A DNA stretch of 64,000 nucleotides from an uncultured Flavobacteriaceae bacterium (GTDB lineage: Bacteria > Bacteroidota > Bacteroidia > Flavobacteriales > Flavobacteriaceae), in assembly GCA_937944485.1 (NCBI GenBank), contig CALDYU010000012.1, positions 1-64,000 on the forward strand, written 5' to 3'. The stretch's first letter is position 1. Each line of letters opens with the position of its first letter. Positions 1 through 10,716 of the stretch are shown here, in pieces. Under the pieces are notes generated by a model. That model did not search any database, was not told where the DNA came from, and worked only from the letters and a program-made list of their open reading frames with translations. The position numbers and the translations under genes are program-made.

Positions 1-2
1 AT

Positions 3-530
3 CGGCCCAAATTAGAGGTAGAAACTTTAATGCGTCTTTTGGTTTCTTCTTTGCGGAAAGAACTTAAAACTTTTAACGAAAACAATGTTAAACTAAATAC
101 AATTGGCAACATAGGCTCTTTGCCCAAAAAGGCCCAAAAAGAATTGGAGGAGACTATATCAAAAACTCAAAGGAACACAGGACTCACCCTCACTTTGGCA
201 TTAAGTTATGGATCACGGGAAGAATTGACAAATGCAATGAAAGGCATCGCGGTCAAAGTTAAAAATAATATAATTTCACCTGAAAATATTGACGAAACCA
301 TTATAAATACTCATCTTTACACGCAAAATTTGCCAGACGTAGACTTGCTTATCCGTACCAGTGGGGAACATAGGATAAGCAATTTTTTACTTTGGCAGAT
401 TGCCTACGCTGAATTATATTTTATTGACGTATTTTGGCCCGATTTTAGTGAGCATCATTTAGTAGAAGCCATAAAAAATTACCAGAATAGAGAACGAAGA
501 TTTGGAAAAACTAGCGAACAACTCAATTAG
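3..530 (+). CDS. uppS: Isoprenyl transferase (undecaprenyl diphosphate synthase), 5'-truncated by window edge
   Basis: Frame open to the window start (RPKLEVETLMRLLVSSL...); C-terminal motifs DLLIRTSGE.RISNFLLWQIAYAELYF and FWPDF are typical of UppS; directly upstream of bamA. Confidence 0.93.
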   Translation, partial: RPKLEVETLMRLLVSSLRKELKTFNENNVKLNTIGNIGSLPKKAQKELEETISKTQRNTGLTLTLALSYGSREELTNAMKGIAVKVKNNIISPENIDETIINTHLYTQNLPDVDLLIRTSGEHRISNFLLWQIAYAELYFIDVFWPDFSEHHLVEAIKNYQNRERRFGKTSEQLN

Positions 531-534
531 TGGT

Positions 535-3147
535 ATGAAAAAGTTCATCCCCCTCAATTTTATAGTATTCTTCTTATTATTTATTTCAACCACTTTTGTA
601 TTTGCCCAAGCCGTATCTTATGATACTGGTAAAAAGTATGTTTTAGGTGGTTTAGAAGTAACAGGGCTCCAAAGCTATAACGAGCAAACAGTGAAAACTT
701 ATACTGGTTTACGCGTTGGGCAACCTATAACAATACCAGGAGATCAAATTAGTGCTGTTCTTAATAAACTTTGGAGTTTAGAACTTTTTAGTAATCTAGA
801 ATTTTATATCTCTAATATTGATGGTAATACGATCTTTTTAGAACTTGCGATTACAGAAAGACCGACCTTAACTGATGTCACTTTATACGGTGTAAAAAAG
901 CGCAAGGTTGATGATATTATTAAAGATACAGATTTAAAAAAGGGAAAGAAAATTACGGAGAGTCTAATTGCTAATACGAAAAATTACCTTCAAAACAAGT
1001 TTAAAAAACAAGGCTATTATAATGCAAAAGTGAGCATTGCAACCGCTTTAGATACTTCAGAGACCAATGCGAGAAGTATGATTGTCAACGTTAAGAAAGG
1101 CGATAAGGTAAAAATTAAAAACATCTCTTTCGAAGGAAACGAACAACTGCCCGAAAAGAAACTTCGACGTGCGCTGAAGAAAACAAAGAAGAAACGATTA
1201 GGTCGATTCTGGAAAAAATCAAAATACATTAAAGAAGATTATGAAGCTGATTTGGGCCTATTGGTAGACAAATATGCTGAAAATGGTTTTAGAGATGCGC
1301 GTGTACTAGCTGATACTATAGTTAATGTTGATGAAAATAATATCGACATAAATATTAAGGTAGAAGAGGGAAATAAATATTATTTCGGAGATATTGATTT
1401 TGTTGGTAATAGTGTTTATACTGATAGGCAACTGCATGATTTTTTGAAGATAAAAAAAGGATCGACTTATAACGGAGTGCTTTTAAGAGAGCGTATTGCC
1501 GATGATACAAAACCTGATGCTGCCGATATAACAAGCGCATATCAAAATAATGGATACCTTTTTTCGAGCATTAATCCTGTTGAGGTTTCAGCAGCTAATG
1601 ATACCATCAATTTTGAGATTCGAATTATTGAAGGTAAAGAGACTTTTTTAGATCATGTAACGGTAAATGGTAACGAAAGAACAAATGACCATGTGATCTA
1701 TAGAGAACTTAGAACAAGACCTGGTCAGAAATACGATAAATCAAGTATTATACGAAGTATTCGAGAATTAGGGCAATTAGGTTATTTTGATGCTGAGCAA
1801 ATCAAGCCAGATATTCAAAACCCAAATCCTAACGAAGGCACTGTGGATTTGGCATGGGATTTGGTTGAATCAGGTTCAAGTCAGATAGAATTGCAAGGTG
1901 GTTACGGTGGTGGTGGTTTTATTGGTACCTTGGGCTTATCTTTTAGTAATTTTTCGATCGGAAATATTTTTAAGGGAGAATCTTACCAACCAGTACCAAT
2001 GGGTGACGGTCAAACTTTCGCTTTACGACTGCAGGCAAGTAGAACATTTCGCGTTTATAGCTTGAATTTTTCTGAACCTTGGTTAGGGGGTAAGAAACCC
2101 GTTCGTTTTAATTTATCATTATCTCGAACTCAGCAATTCGGAGTACAACGGGATGCTCGTGGTAGATTTCAACCCAATAAAGACCAGCAATTTTCTATTA
2201 CTGGTATTAGTGCTGGTTTGGCTAAAAGAGTACAGTGGCCAGATGATTTCTTTACCATTTCACATTCCTTAAGTTATCAATTGTATGATTTTCGGAATTA
2301 TAATATTGGTTTGTTCAATTTTGGCAATGGTAAATCAAATTCACTGGCATATACTTTCGGTATATCAAGAAATGCCCTTTCTGGTGGTCGAATTTATCCG
2401 AGAGGGGGTTCAAATTTTGAAATTACTGCAAAGTTGACGCCACCTTATTCTTTATTCAGTAATAAAGATTTTGCTTTTTTTCGAAATCGCAGCGAAGAAT
2501 TGAATGAATTAAGGGCAAGTGGTCAAGTCTTGACCACGGCAGAAACTACAGAGTTGGAAAATTCAGATCAAGAACGATTTAAGTGGTTAGAATACTATAA
2601 GGTGAAATTTAAGGGTGATTGGTATACAACTCTCGCTGGTAGTGCTGATAAATCTTTAGTGCTGCGCACCAATGCCGAGTTTGGGTTTTTAGGAAATTAC
2701 AACAATGATATAGGTGATGTGCCTTTTGAACGTTTTTTTCTAGGTGGAGATGGTCGTGCTAATTTTACTTTAGATGGTAGAGACCCTGTACAACTAAGAG
2801 GTTATAAGGAACAGGCCCTAACGCCAGTAGACCCTATTACTGGGCGCGTTGAAGGAGCAACAATCTATAATAAATTTTCTTTAGAACTTAGATATCCACT
2901 CACTTTAAAACCTTCTGCATCCATTTATGGACTCGCTTTTTTAGAAGCAGGTAATTCTTTCAACAATTTTCAGGAGTTTAATCCGTTTCAATTAAAACGA
3001 TCGGCGGGTGTGGGGCTACGCATATTTATGCCAGCGTTTGGTTTATTAGGTATTGATTTTGGATATGGTTTCGATAGAGACTTGCAGCCAGGATCAACTG
3101 GACCAAATGGTTGGGAAACACACTTCATTATTGGCCAACAGTTTTAA
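535..3147 (+). CDS. bamA: Outer membrane protein assembly factor BamA (POTRA repeats plus beta-barrel)
   Basis: ORF 502..3147; ATG at 535 gives signal peptide MKKFIPLNFIVFFLLFISTTFVFAQ; POTRA-like repeats; C-terminal surface antigen region ending in F. Confidence 0.92.
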   Translation: MKKFIPLNFIVFFLLFISTTFVFAQAVSYDTGKKYVLGGLEVTGLQSYNEQTVKTYTGLRVGQPITIPGDQISAVLNKLWSLELFSNLEFYISNIDGNTIFLELAITERPTLTDVTLYGVKKRKVDDIIKDTDLKKGKKITESLIANTKNYLQNKFKKQGYYNAKVSIATALDTSETNARSMIVNVKKGDKVKIKNISFEGNEQLPEKKLRRALKKTKKKRLGRFWKKSKYIKEDYEADLGLLVDKYAENGFRDARVLADTIVNVDENNIDINIKVEEGNKYYFGDIDFVGNSVYTDRQLHDFLKIKKGSTYNGVLLRERIADDTKPDAADITSAYQNNGYLFSSINPVEVSAANDTINFEIRIIEGKETFLDHVTVNGNERTNDHVIYRELRTRPGQKYDKSSIIRSIRELGQLGYFDAEQIKPDIQNPNPNEGTVDLAWDLVESGSSQIELQGGYGGGGFIGTLGLSFSNFSIGNIFKGESYQPVPMGDGQTFALRLQASRTFRVYSLNFSEPWLGGKKPVRFNLSLSRTQQFGVQRDARGRFQPNKDQQFSITGISAGLAKRVQWPDDFFTISHSLSYQLYDFRNYNIGLFNFGNGKSNSLAYTFGISRNALSGGRIYPRGGSNFEITAKLTPPYSLFSNKDFAFFRNRSEELNELRASGQVLTTAETTELENSDQERFKWLEYYKVKFKGDWYTTLAGSADKSLVLRTNAEFGFLGNYNNDIGDVPFERFFLGGDGRANFTLDGRDPVQLRGYKEQALTPVDPITGRVEGATIYNKFSLELRYPLTLKPSASIYGLAFLEAGNSFNNFQEFNPFQLKRSAGVGLRIFMPAFGLLGIDFGYGFDRDLQPGSTGPNGWETHFIIGQQF

Positions 3148-3242
3148 TTTAATCAATCGTTGCTTCAAAAGCTAAATGCTTCATTTTAAAAGTTTTAGTA
3201 TTTTTGGCACGATATTTTCTATTGGATAAAACGAAATCAGAA

Positions 3243-4058
3243 ATGAAAGTAAAAACAAAAGTTCTTATCGTATTGGCAGTTGTATTTTGCGCTTTGCAAA
3301 TTCAAGCTCAGAGAGGAGTTCGAATCGCCTATGTAGATATGGAATATATCTTAGAGAATGTTGAAGAATATAGAGCAGCAACAGAGCAACTAGCAACCAA
3401 AGTTCAAAAATGGAAGGTTCAAATTGAACAAAAACAGAGCATTATTGAACAGATGAAGAAAGATTTGATGGCAGAAAAAGTGCTATTAACAGATGAGCTA
3501 ATCGCTGAGAGAGAAGAGGAGATTCAGATATTAGAAAAGGAGATGATTGAATACCAACAAGATCGATTTGGGCCACAAGGAGATTTGGTGTTATTGAAAC
3601 GACAATTAATTCAACCGATACAAGATCAAGTATTTAATGAGGTTCAGAAAATAGGAGTGAATAAAAAATATGATTTTATTTTCGATAAATCTGGGGATGT
3701 TGTAATGTTGTATTCGCAAAAAAGACACGATATTAGCGAATTAATTTTAAGACAAATCGCAAGAACCCGTAAGGTGAGTGCCCCTAAGAAAAAAGCGGAT
3801 CGAAAAATACGTTTTGATGATGAAGATGACGAAGAAGTGGTTGAAGAAATGACTGACGCCCTAAAAGATCGAAAAGCGAAAGCAGCAGCTGCTAAAACTG
3901 CAAGAAATAAGTCAGCTGAAGAAAAAAAGGCCGAGCAGTTGAAGTTGCGTGAAGAACGTAAAAAGGCCTATGAAGAAAGACGAAAGAAGCTTTTAGAAGA
4001 AAGAGAAGCGAAAAAGAAAGCAAAAGAAAAAGAATCAGAAAAAGATTCAAATGAATAA
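3243..4058 (+). CDS. OmpH/Skp-family periplasmic chaperone with long charged C-terminal tail
   Basis: Signal peptide at MKVKTKVLIVLAVVFCALQIQAQ; coiled-coil region; VRIAYVDMEYILEN start; downstream of bamA. Confidence 0.85.
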   Translation: MKVKTKVLIVLAVVFCALQIQAQRGVRIAYVDMEYILENVEEYRAATEQLATKVQKWKVQIEQKQSIIEQMKKDLMAEKVLLTDELIAEREEEIQILEKEMIEYQQDRFGPQGDLVLLKRQLIQPIQDQVFNEVQKIGVNKKYDFIFDKSGDVVMLYSQKRHDISELILRQIARTRKVSAPKKKADRKIRFDDEDDEEVVEEMTDALKDRKAKAAAAKTARNKSAEEKKAEQLKLREERKKAYEERRKKLLEEREAKKKAKEKESEKDSNE

Positions 4059-4095
4059 TCACTAACAGTTAAACTCAATTATTAAATTTAAACTC

Positions 4096-4605
4096 ATGAA
4101 ACAAGTAAAGAAAATAGCTATAGCTTTGGTTTTGTTCGTAGCTGCCACAAGTTTTGTAAATGCACAGAGCAAAGTTGCCCACATCGATGTTCAGCAACTA
4201 TTATCTGATATGCCTGAAATGAAAGCGGCACAATCAGAATTGAAAAAACTCTCTGAAACGCTACAAGCTGATATACAAGGAGCAATGACAGAACTACGTA
4301 ATAAATTTACGCAGTACAATAGTGAAGCGGCGAATATGTCAAAAGAAGAGAATGATAAAAGAGCTGCTGAGCTTCAAGGCCATGAAAAGACTATTGGTGA
4401 GGCACAACAAAATGCGCAACAAGAAATTCAAAAGAAGCAGGCAGAGCTTTTTGCTCCTATTTCAGATAAAGCAAAAGCTGCTATTGAGAAAGTAGCTGCG
4501 GCACAAGGTTATGACTACGTAATTGATGCTCAAGCTGGTGGTGGTTTGATTGTAGCCAAAGGCAAAGACTTATTGGCCGAGGTAAAACAAGAATTGGGCT
4601 TCTAA
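4096..4605 (+). CDS. OmpH/Skp-family periplasmic chaperone
   Basis: Signal peptide, SKVAHIDVQQLLSDMPEMK, coiled coil, YDYVIDAQAGGGLIVAKGKDL. Confidence 0.88.
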   Translation: MKQVKKIAIALVLFVAATSFVNAQSKVAHIDVQQLLSDMPEMKAAQSELKKLSETLQADIQGAMTELRNKFTQYNSEAANMSKEENDKRAAELQGHEKTIGEAQQNAQQEIQKKQAELFAPISDKAKAAIEKVAAAQGYDYVIDAQAGGGLIVAKGKDLLAEVKQELGF

Positions 4606-4627
4606 GTTATATAGTAAAACGTAATTA

Positions 4628-4657
4628 AAAAATGCTCGCAATTCGCGAGCATTTTTT
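4628..4657. terminator. Intrinsic terminator, probably bidirectional between skp and the convergent glycosyltransferase
   Basis: AATGCTCGC-AATTC-GCGAGCATT perfect stem flanked by A-run and T-run. Confidence 0.85.
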
Positions 4658-4659
4658 AA

Positions 4660-5511
4660 TTATAACAATTTACGTTTGATATTTTTCCAACGTAATTTTC
4701 GAATGAACTCACCTTGTTTTTTTGTAACCAAAAATGGTTCTCGTTCTTTTTTGGCGGTATAGTAGCCTTCGAAATTATTAAAAAAAACGGACCACAGTCT
4801 GCGCTTCCAAGCCATTTTCGCTGATGCGATAAAGCTTATCCAGAAACCGTAGCGCATAGTATACATAGCTCTACCTTGCATGAGTTTAGCTTTTGCTTTA
4901 TAAGAGTGACCTGTGGGGCGTTGATGCTTTACATGAAGCGTGTCATCAGTAAAGATTTCATAGTTATGGTATTGGGCCAGAAGTTCATCAACCGTATCCC
5001 AACCCATAGCGTTTTTTAATCCGCCAATGGCGGCAAAACAGTTTTTAGAATACGCCTTTATGGCCCCTCTTACATGATCTTTATTCATTGGGTGGTTTAA
5101 CTGCCAATCACCATTTTGATATTGCTCATAGATAAAGCCTCCGGCAATTCCAACCTTAGGATTTCCTTTAAAAATATAGGCAATTCGTTCGAAGTAGTTT
5201 TCAGGTAAGATGACATCGGCATCTAATTTAACAACGAAGTCATAATGATGGTCTAATAATTTCAATCCTTTATTAAACGCGTTGATGACTTTACTACCAG
5301 GTAGATGTACTTCAGAAGAAGAGATATTTAATTTTTCAAATAATGGATTTATTTCTGTAAACTGATTGATTATAGCCTCAGTATCATCTGTAGAGTTGTC
5401 ATTGACAATAATTACTTTTTTAGGCTGCAAATGTTGTCGCTCTATTGAATTAAGCGTATCGGCTAAAAAAGCTTCTTCATTATGGGCAGGAATGACTATG
5501 TAGTAGATCAA
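4660..5511 (-). CDS. Glycosyltransferase family 2
   Basis: IVIPAHNEEAFLADTLNSI, VNDNSTDDTEAI, VVKLDADVILP motifs. Confidence 0.88.
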   Translation of the reverse strand: MIYYIVIPAHNEEAFLADTLNSIERQHLQPKKVIIVNDNSTDDTEAIINQFTEINPLFEKLNISSSEVHLPGSKVINAFNKGLKLLDHHYDFVVKLDADVILPENYFERIAYIFKGNPKVGIAGGFIYEQYQNGDWQLNHPMNKDHVRGAIKAYSKNCFAAIGGLKNAMGWDTVDELLAQYHNYEIFTDDTLHVKHQRPTGHSYKAKAKLMQGRAMYTMRYGFWISFIASAKMAWKRRLWSVFFNNFEGYYTAKKEREPFLVTKKQGEFIRKLRWKNIKRKLL

Positions 5512-5516
5512 ATGAA

Positions 5517-6428
5517 TTAGTTTTTTGCAATAAATGGTTTAATCATTTCGAACTTTGACTTAGGAACAAAAAAACAATTACGAATGCCATTATCTTCAGA
5601 ACGATTTAAACTTTTTACATGCAATAGCCCAGAGACCGAATAGTTATAGAATTCGTAGCCCAACGTATTAAAAAAATCTTCCAATTCCTTTTCAATGGTG
5701 TTAAAAAGTGTCTCGCAAATGACTATAGGCTCGTATTTTTTAATTTCATCTTTCCCTGAAAATAAAATATCAATCTCCGTACCCTCGGTATCTAATTTAA
5801 TAAGATCAATTTTATTTAGTTTTTCAGTTGCTATAAACTGTTTTAAGGTCATTGCTTTAACCGTATTTTTAATGAAATTCCTCGAAGTTGTTTTCGTTCC
5901 CGCATTGCCTTCTCCTGCTAGGTTATACTTTAGGTATTTGTATTTTTTATTTGCTACTTCATAAAAATCAATAAGGCCTGTTTCGTGTGATAAAGCAACA
6001 TTAACGGGCGTAATATTATTCTCGAATCCATTTACTTTAATATTTTCATTGAGGTAATGCTTGGGCCCAAGTGCTGGTTCAAATGCAAATACAGTAATAT
6101 TTTTATTAGTCTTAGCTGCCAAAAGTGAATAATAGCCTATGTTAGCGCCGATATCTAAAAAATGAGTAACTTCTTTAGCTAATTGCTCGAATATTTCTGA
6201 ATATTCAAAATGTTTATAGCCATTCCAAAAAAGCAATTGGGTTAAGTAACTTGTTTGATTGGTACGTATTTTAACATTACCCGAGTCAGTGCGAATGGTA
6301 ATTTGATACGAAGGAGGGATTTTAATTTTTTTTGGTAAAAAGGGTAAAAAGAGCTTATTTAAAGTTCGAAGGACTTTATTAATGCGCCGTTGATATATAA
6401 ATTTATAAGCAATTTGGGGTATTGGCAT
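5517..6428 (-). CDS. FkbM-family SAM-dependent methyltransferase
   Basis: FLDIGANIGYYSLLAA (SAM motif I), LIKLDTEGTEIDIL motif typical of FkbM family. Confidence 0.87.
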   Translation of the reverse strand: MPIPQIAYKFIYQRRINKVLRTLNKLFLPFLPKKIKIPPSYQITIRTDSGNVKIRTNQTSYLTQLLFWNGYKHFEYSEIFEQLAKEVTHFLDIGANIGYYSLLAAKTNKNITVFAFEPALGPKHYLNENIKVNGFENNITPVNVALSHETGLIDFYEVANKKYKYLKYNLAGEGNAGTKTTSRNFIKNTVKAMTLKQFIATEKLNKIDLIKLDTEGTEIDILFSGKDEIKKYEPIVICETLFNTIEKELEDFFNTLGYEFYNYSVSGLLHVKSLNRSEDNGIRNCFFVPKSKFEMIKPFIAKN

Positions 6429-6509
6429 TATTATGATCTTTACAAGATGTAAATATCACCAATTCTCGAATAACATACATCATTTAATTTGAAGACAATG
6501 CAAATCCAT

Positions 6510-7568
6510 CTAAACGCTGTAAACGATCGCATTAACATTCATGCCAGCACCAACGCTTGCGAAAATAACAATATCGCCCTTTTTTATAGAATGGTTTTTT
6601 AATTTTTCATTACGAACCATATCTAACAATGTAGGTATTGTAGCTACAGAACTATTGCCTAATTGACCAATATTCATGGGCATGACGCCTTCAGGCATTT
6701 CTTTATCATATAAGGCATAAAAACGTTTGACGATTGCCTCATCCATTTTTTCATTAGCTTGATGGATAAATATTTTTTTAACATCGTTGATAGCCATTCC
6801 GCTTTCTGATAGACAATCATACATCGCTTGAGGTACGTGGGTTACTGCAAATTCATAAATTTTACGTCCGTACATTTTAATGTACTTAGTGTCTTCTTCG
6901 GTTTGTGTTTTATACGATTTGCCGAAGAAAAGAAAATACGCCTCATCGTGGGCATAAGTGGCACTTGCATGAGCTAAAATTTCTCCAGCATTAGATTTTG
7001 CTTCAATAATGGTTGCACCGGCACCGTCAGAATATATCATTGAATCTCGATCATACGGATCTACAATTCTAGAAAGAGTTTCAGCACCTATTACTAAACA
7101 TTTTTTCGCAATTCCACTTTTTATAAAGGCATTGGCTTGAATTACCGCTTCCACCCAACCAGGGCACCCAAAAAGAATATCATAGGCAACACATTTGGGA
7201 TTTCGAATTCGCAAATGGTGCTTAACGCGAGTAGCTAAACTGGGTAGCGTGTCTCCTTGTGATTGTCCGTAAGTAATATCACCAAAATTATGTGCAAGAA
7301 TGATATAATCAAGATCTTCTTTGTTAATACCGGCATCAGTAATAGCCTTTTCAGCAGCTAGAAAGGCGATGTCAGAGGTATTTAGATTCTTTTCGGCATA
7401 GCGTCGTTCTCGAATACCAGTAATTGCTTTGAATTTCTCAATAATGACATGATTCTCATTTTTGAATGGCGAACCATCGGAATTTAAAAATTCGTGTTGC
7501 CCAAAATCTTCGTTCTCTACGATCTTAGCGGGTATATAACTGCCTGTTCCTGTAATTGCGATTTGCAT
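6510..7568 (-). CDS. 3-oxoacyl-ACP synthase III (KAS III/FabH-like)
   Basis: ITGTGSYIPAKIVEN, AITGIRERRYAE, FGCPGWVEAV active-site Cys, HQANEKM, GNSSVATIP. Confidence 0.88.
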   Translation of the reverse strand: MQIAITGTGSYIPAKIVENEDFGQHEFLNSDGSPFKNENHVIIEKFKAITGIRERRYAEKNLNTSDIAFLAAEKAITDAGINKEDLDYIILAHNFGDITYGQSQGDTLPSLATRVKHHLRIRNPKCVAYDILFGCPGWVEAVIQANAFIKSGIAKKCLVIGAETLSRIVDPYDRDSMIYSDGAGATIIEAKSNAGEILAHASATYAHDEAYFLFFGKSYKTQTEEDTKYIKMYGRKIYEFAVTHVPQAMYDCLSESGMAINDVKKIFIHQANEKMDEAIVKRFYALYDKEMPEGVMPMNIGQLGNSSVATIPTLLDMVRNEKLKNHSIKKGDIVIFASVGAGMNVNAIVYSV

Positions 7569-7671
7569 TGTTAAGAGTTTGGTTGATTATAAACATAGTG
7601 AATTGTAATTTAAATGCTATGCACGCATACTATAATTACGATATTCAAGGTCTATGCTATATTTTTTAAAG

Positions 7672-7706
7672 TAAAAAAAAGCCTTTCAATTATTCATGAA
7701 AGGCTC
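7672..7706 (-). terminator. Intrinsic terminator downstream of gcvP
   Basis: AGCCTTTC-N10-GAAAGGCT with T-run on the minus strand. Confidence 0.8.
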
Positions 7707-7729
7707 GTAGCATCTGTTTTTTATTAAAG

Positions 7730-10588
7730 TTACTCGACTTCTGCGTATGCTTCAATAGGAGCACAAGTACAAATTAAATTACGATCTCCAAAAGCATCAT
7801 CAACGCGCCGTACGGATGGCCAAAATTTATTTTCCGAAACATAAGGTAATGGAAACGCTGCTTCTTGTCTACTATATGAAAATGGCCAATGATCATTAGT
7901 GACCATCTCCATAGTATGGGGTGCATTTTTTAATATATTTTGATCACTTTCAGCATTTGAGACATCAATTTCTTTACGAATGGACAGCATGGCATCGCAA
8001 AAACGATCTAATTCGGATAAACTTTCACTTTCAGTCGGTTCAATCATAATTGTTCCAGCCACAGGAAATGAAACGGTAGGTGCGTGAAAACCATAGTCCA
8101 TCAAACGTTTGGCAATATCAGTTACTTCGATGCCATTTTGTTTGAAAGGACGACAATCTATAATCATCTCATGTGCCGCACGGCCTCTTTCACCCGTATA
8201 CAAAACGTCATAATTACCTTCCAATCGACTTTTAATATAATTGGCGTTTAATATGGCAATTTTGGTAGACTTAGTTAAACCAGCTTCTCCTAACATTTTA
8301 ATATATCCATAGGAAATTAAACAGGCTAAAGAACTGCCCCATGGCGCGGCTGAAATTGCCGAAATTGCGTTTGTACCTCCCGTATTGATAATAGGGTTTC
8401 CTGGTAGGAAAGGAACTAATTGCGGCGCTACGCAAATTGGTCCAACACCAGGTCCGCCGCCTCCATGTGGAATGGCAAAAGTTTTGTGCAGGTTCAAATG
8501 ACAAACATCTGCACCAATCATTCCTGGGTTGGTTAAACCTACCTGCGCATTCATATTGGCTCCATCCATATACACCTGACCACCATGATCATGAATTAGC
8601 TGGGTTATTTGTTTTATAGAAGATTCAAACACGCCATGAGTAGACGGGTAAGTCACCATTAAGGCCGCTAAATTATCAGCATGTAATTCGGCTTTTTCTT
8701 TCAAATCAGAAAGGTCAATATTACCGCGCTCATCTGTTTTAGTAACTACAACTTTCATGCCTGCCATTACAGCTGAAGCCGGATTGGTTCCGTGTGCAGA
8801 AGCAGGAATTAAGCAAATATGGCGATGTCCCTCGTTTCTAGATTCATGGTAGGCTTTAATCGTCATTAACCCTGCGTATTCTCCTTGCGCTCCTGAATTA
8901 GGTTGTAAAGAAGTATCAGCAAATCCTGTTATCGTACTTAAGTCTTTAGCCAAGGCTTTCAGAACTATTTGATATCCTTCTGCCTGCTCTATGGGTACAA
9001 AGGGGTGAATATTTCCCCATTTTGCCATGCTAAGAGGCAACATTTCAGAGGCCGCATTTAATTTCATGGTACAACTGCCAAGTGAAATCATAGAGTGGTT
9101 CAAAGCCAGATCTTTGCGTTCTAGTTTTTTGATGTAACGCATTAATTCTGTTTCCGAGTGGTACGAGTTAAAAACTTCGTTTTGTAAATAAGAAGTTGTG
9201 CGTTGAAGATGAACTGGAATGATTCCTTCAGTAGCTACAGCTATTGAAAGATCTTCTTTTATGGTTCCATTAAGTTCAACGAAACAAGAAAGCAAATTTT
9301 TAAGATCTTCTTTACTAGTTGATTCATTTATTGAAATAGAAATAGTTTCGTTATCAATGTAGTTCAAGTTTATGCCTTTTTTCTCTGCAATAACCTTTAA
9401 TTTACTTGTATCTTGAATTTTTAGTTTTAAGGTGTCAAAGAAGGCAGTATTGAGTTGTTTATAACCAATTTTATGGAGTAGTTTTGATAAGGATTTTGTT
9501 TTTAGATGAACCTGTTCGGCAATATATTTCAATCCGTTCGGACCATGATAAACCCCGTACATGCCTGCCATTACTGCCAGCAATACTTGAGCCGTACATA
9601 TATTTGAAGTGGCTTTGTCTCTTTTAATATGTTGTTCTCTAGTTTGTAAAGCCATGCGTAGTGCTGGCTTACCATCACTGTCTTTTGTAACTCCAATGAT
9701 GCGCCCCGGAATACTTCTTTTATAGGCTTCTTTTGTGGCAAAAAATGCGGCATGCGGTCCTCCGTATCCTAAAGGAATTCCAAAACGCTGAGTGGTACCT
9801 ACAACTACATCAGCACCAAATTCTCCCGGAGGGGTGAGCAGTACCAAGCTTAATATATCGGCTGCGACAGCAATTTTTATATCATTTTCTTTGGCTTTGG
9901 TTACAAAACTGGCATAATCATGAACCTGTCCGTGCTTTCCCGGGTATTGTAATAGAGCACCGAAAAAATCAGGTGAAAATTCGAAATTTTCATGATTTCC
10001 AATGACCAATTCTATGTGTAATGGAGTCGAACGAGTTTGTAATAAAGAAAGTGTTTGCGGTAAGACCTCTTCTGATACGAAGAACTTCAACACTCCATTT
10101 TTCTTTTGGGCACGACTTCGTACATCAAAAAGCATAGTCATGGCTTCAGCAGCAGCTGTACTCTCATCTAGAAGAGAAGCATTGGCCAGCTCCATTCCAG
10201 TAAGATCTGTAACTACGGTTTGGAAATTTAATAGCGCCTCAAGGCGACCTTGAGCAATTTCTGCTTGATAAGGCGTATATGCGGTATACCAGCCTGGGTT
10301 TTCTAGAATATTTCTTTTAATTACGGAAGGTGTAAGACTTTCGTGATAGCCTAAACCTATGTAGGTCTTAAATATTTTATTTTTTTCAGCGAGCTTTTCA
10401 ATGTGTGATAAGAATTCATGTTCGCTCATTGCTTCATCTAATTCAAGAGGGGTTTTGAGTTGAATGTCATTCGGAATTGTTTCTTGAATTAGTTGTTCAA
10501 TACTTTCTACCTGCAAGGTATTCAGCATATGCTGAAGATCGTTTTTATTAACGCCAATATGGCGTGTTGCAAACACATCTGTTTTCAT
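7730..10588 (-). CDS. gcvP: Glycine dehydrogenase (aminomethyl-transferring), P-protein
   Basis: Full-length 952 aa; FATRHIG N-terminus, HLNLHKTFAIPHGGGGPG PLP-lysine motif, YPSTHGVFE. Confidence 0.97.
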   Translation of the reverse strand: MKTDVFATRHIGVNKNDLQHMLNTLQVESIEQLIQETIPNDIQLKTPLELDEAMSEHEFLSHIEKLAEKNKIFKTYIGLGYHESLTPSVIKRNILENPGWYTAYTPYQAEIAQGRLEALLNFQTVVTDLTGMELANASLLDESTAAAEAMTMLFDVRSRAQKKNGVLKFFVSEEVLPQTLSLLQTRSTPLHIELVIGNHENFEFSPDFFGALLQYPGKHGQVHDYASFVTKAKENDIKIAVAADILSLVLLTPPGEFGADVVVGTTQRFGIPLGYGGPHAAFFATKEAYKRSIPGRIIGVTKDSDGKPALRMALQTREQHIKRDKATSNICTAQVLLAVMAGMYGVYHGPNGLKYIAEQVHLKTKSLSKLLHKIGYKQLNTAFFDTLKLKIQDTSKLKVIAEKKGINLNYIDNETISISINESTSKEDLKNLLSCFVELNGTIKEDLSIAVATEGIIPVHLQRTTSYLQNEVFNSYHSETELMRYIKKLERKDLALNHSMISLGSCTMKLNAASEMLPLSMAKWGNIHPFVPIEQAEGYQIVLKALAKDLSTITGFADTSLQPNSGAQGEYAGLMTIKAYHESRNEGHRHICLIPASAHGTNPASAVMAGMKVVVTKTDERGNIDLSDLKEKAELHADNLAALMVTYPSTHGVFESSIKQITQLIHDHGGQVYMDGANMNAQVGLTNPGMIGADVCHLNLHKTFAIPHGGGGPGVGPICVAPQLVPFLPGNPIINTGGTNAISAISAAPWGSSLACLISYGYIKMLGEAGLTKSTKIAILNANYIKSRLEGNYDVLYTGERGRAAHEMIIDCRPFKQNGIEVTDIAKRLMDYGFHAPTVSFPVAGTIMIEPTESESLSELDRFCDAMLSIRKEIDVSNAESDQNILKNAPHTMEMVTNDHWPFSYSRQEAAFPLPYVSENKFWPSVRRVDDAFGDRNLICTCAPIEAYAEVE

Positions 10589-10716
10589 AAAAAGTTATTC
10601 AATTAGTCAGGCAAAATTAGGCATTAATTTGGTCTAGAAAAGTATAATATCGGCGAACAACGCGAAAGTTTTTAACTAAAATTATAGGTTATAAACACTT
10701 TGGCTACTTTTGTTTA

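Noticed and set aside
502-534. TTG start of the BamA ORF track entry
   Set aside because: ATG at 535 gives a proper signal peptide, and the upstream residues overlap uppS
4660-7568. Biosynthetic gene cluster (glycosyltransferase, FkbM methyltransferase, KAS III)
   Set aside because: Only three genes, with no ACP, other PKS/NRPS or transporter genes; KAS III variants of this kind are common in Flavobacteriaceae
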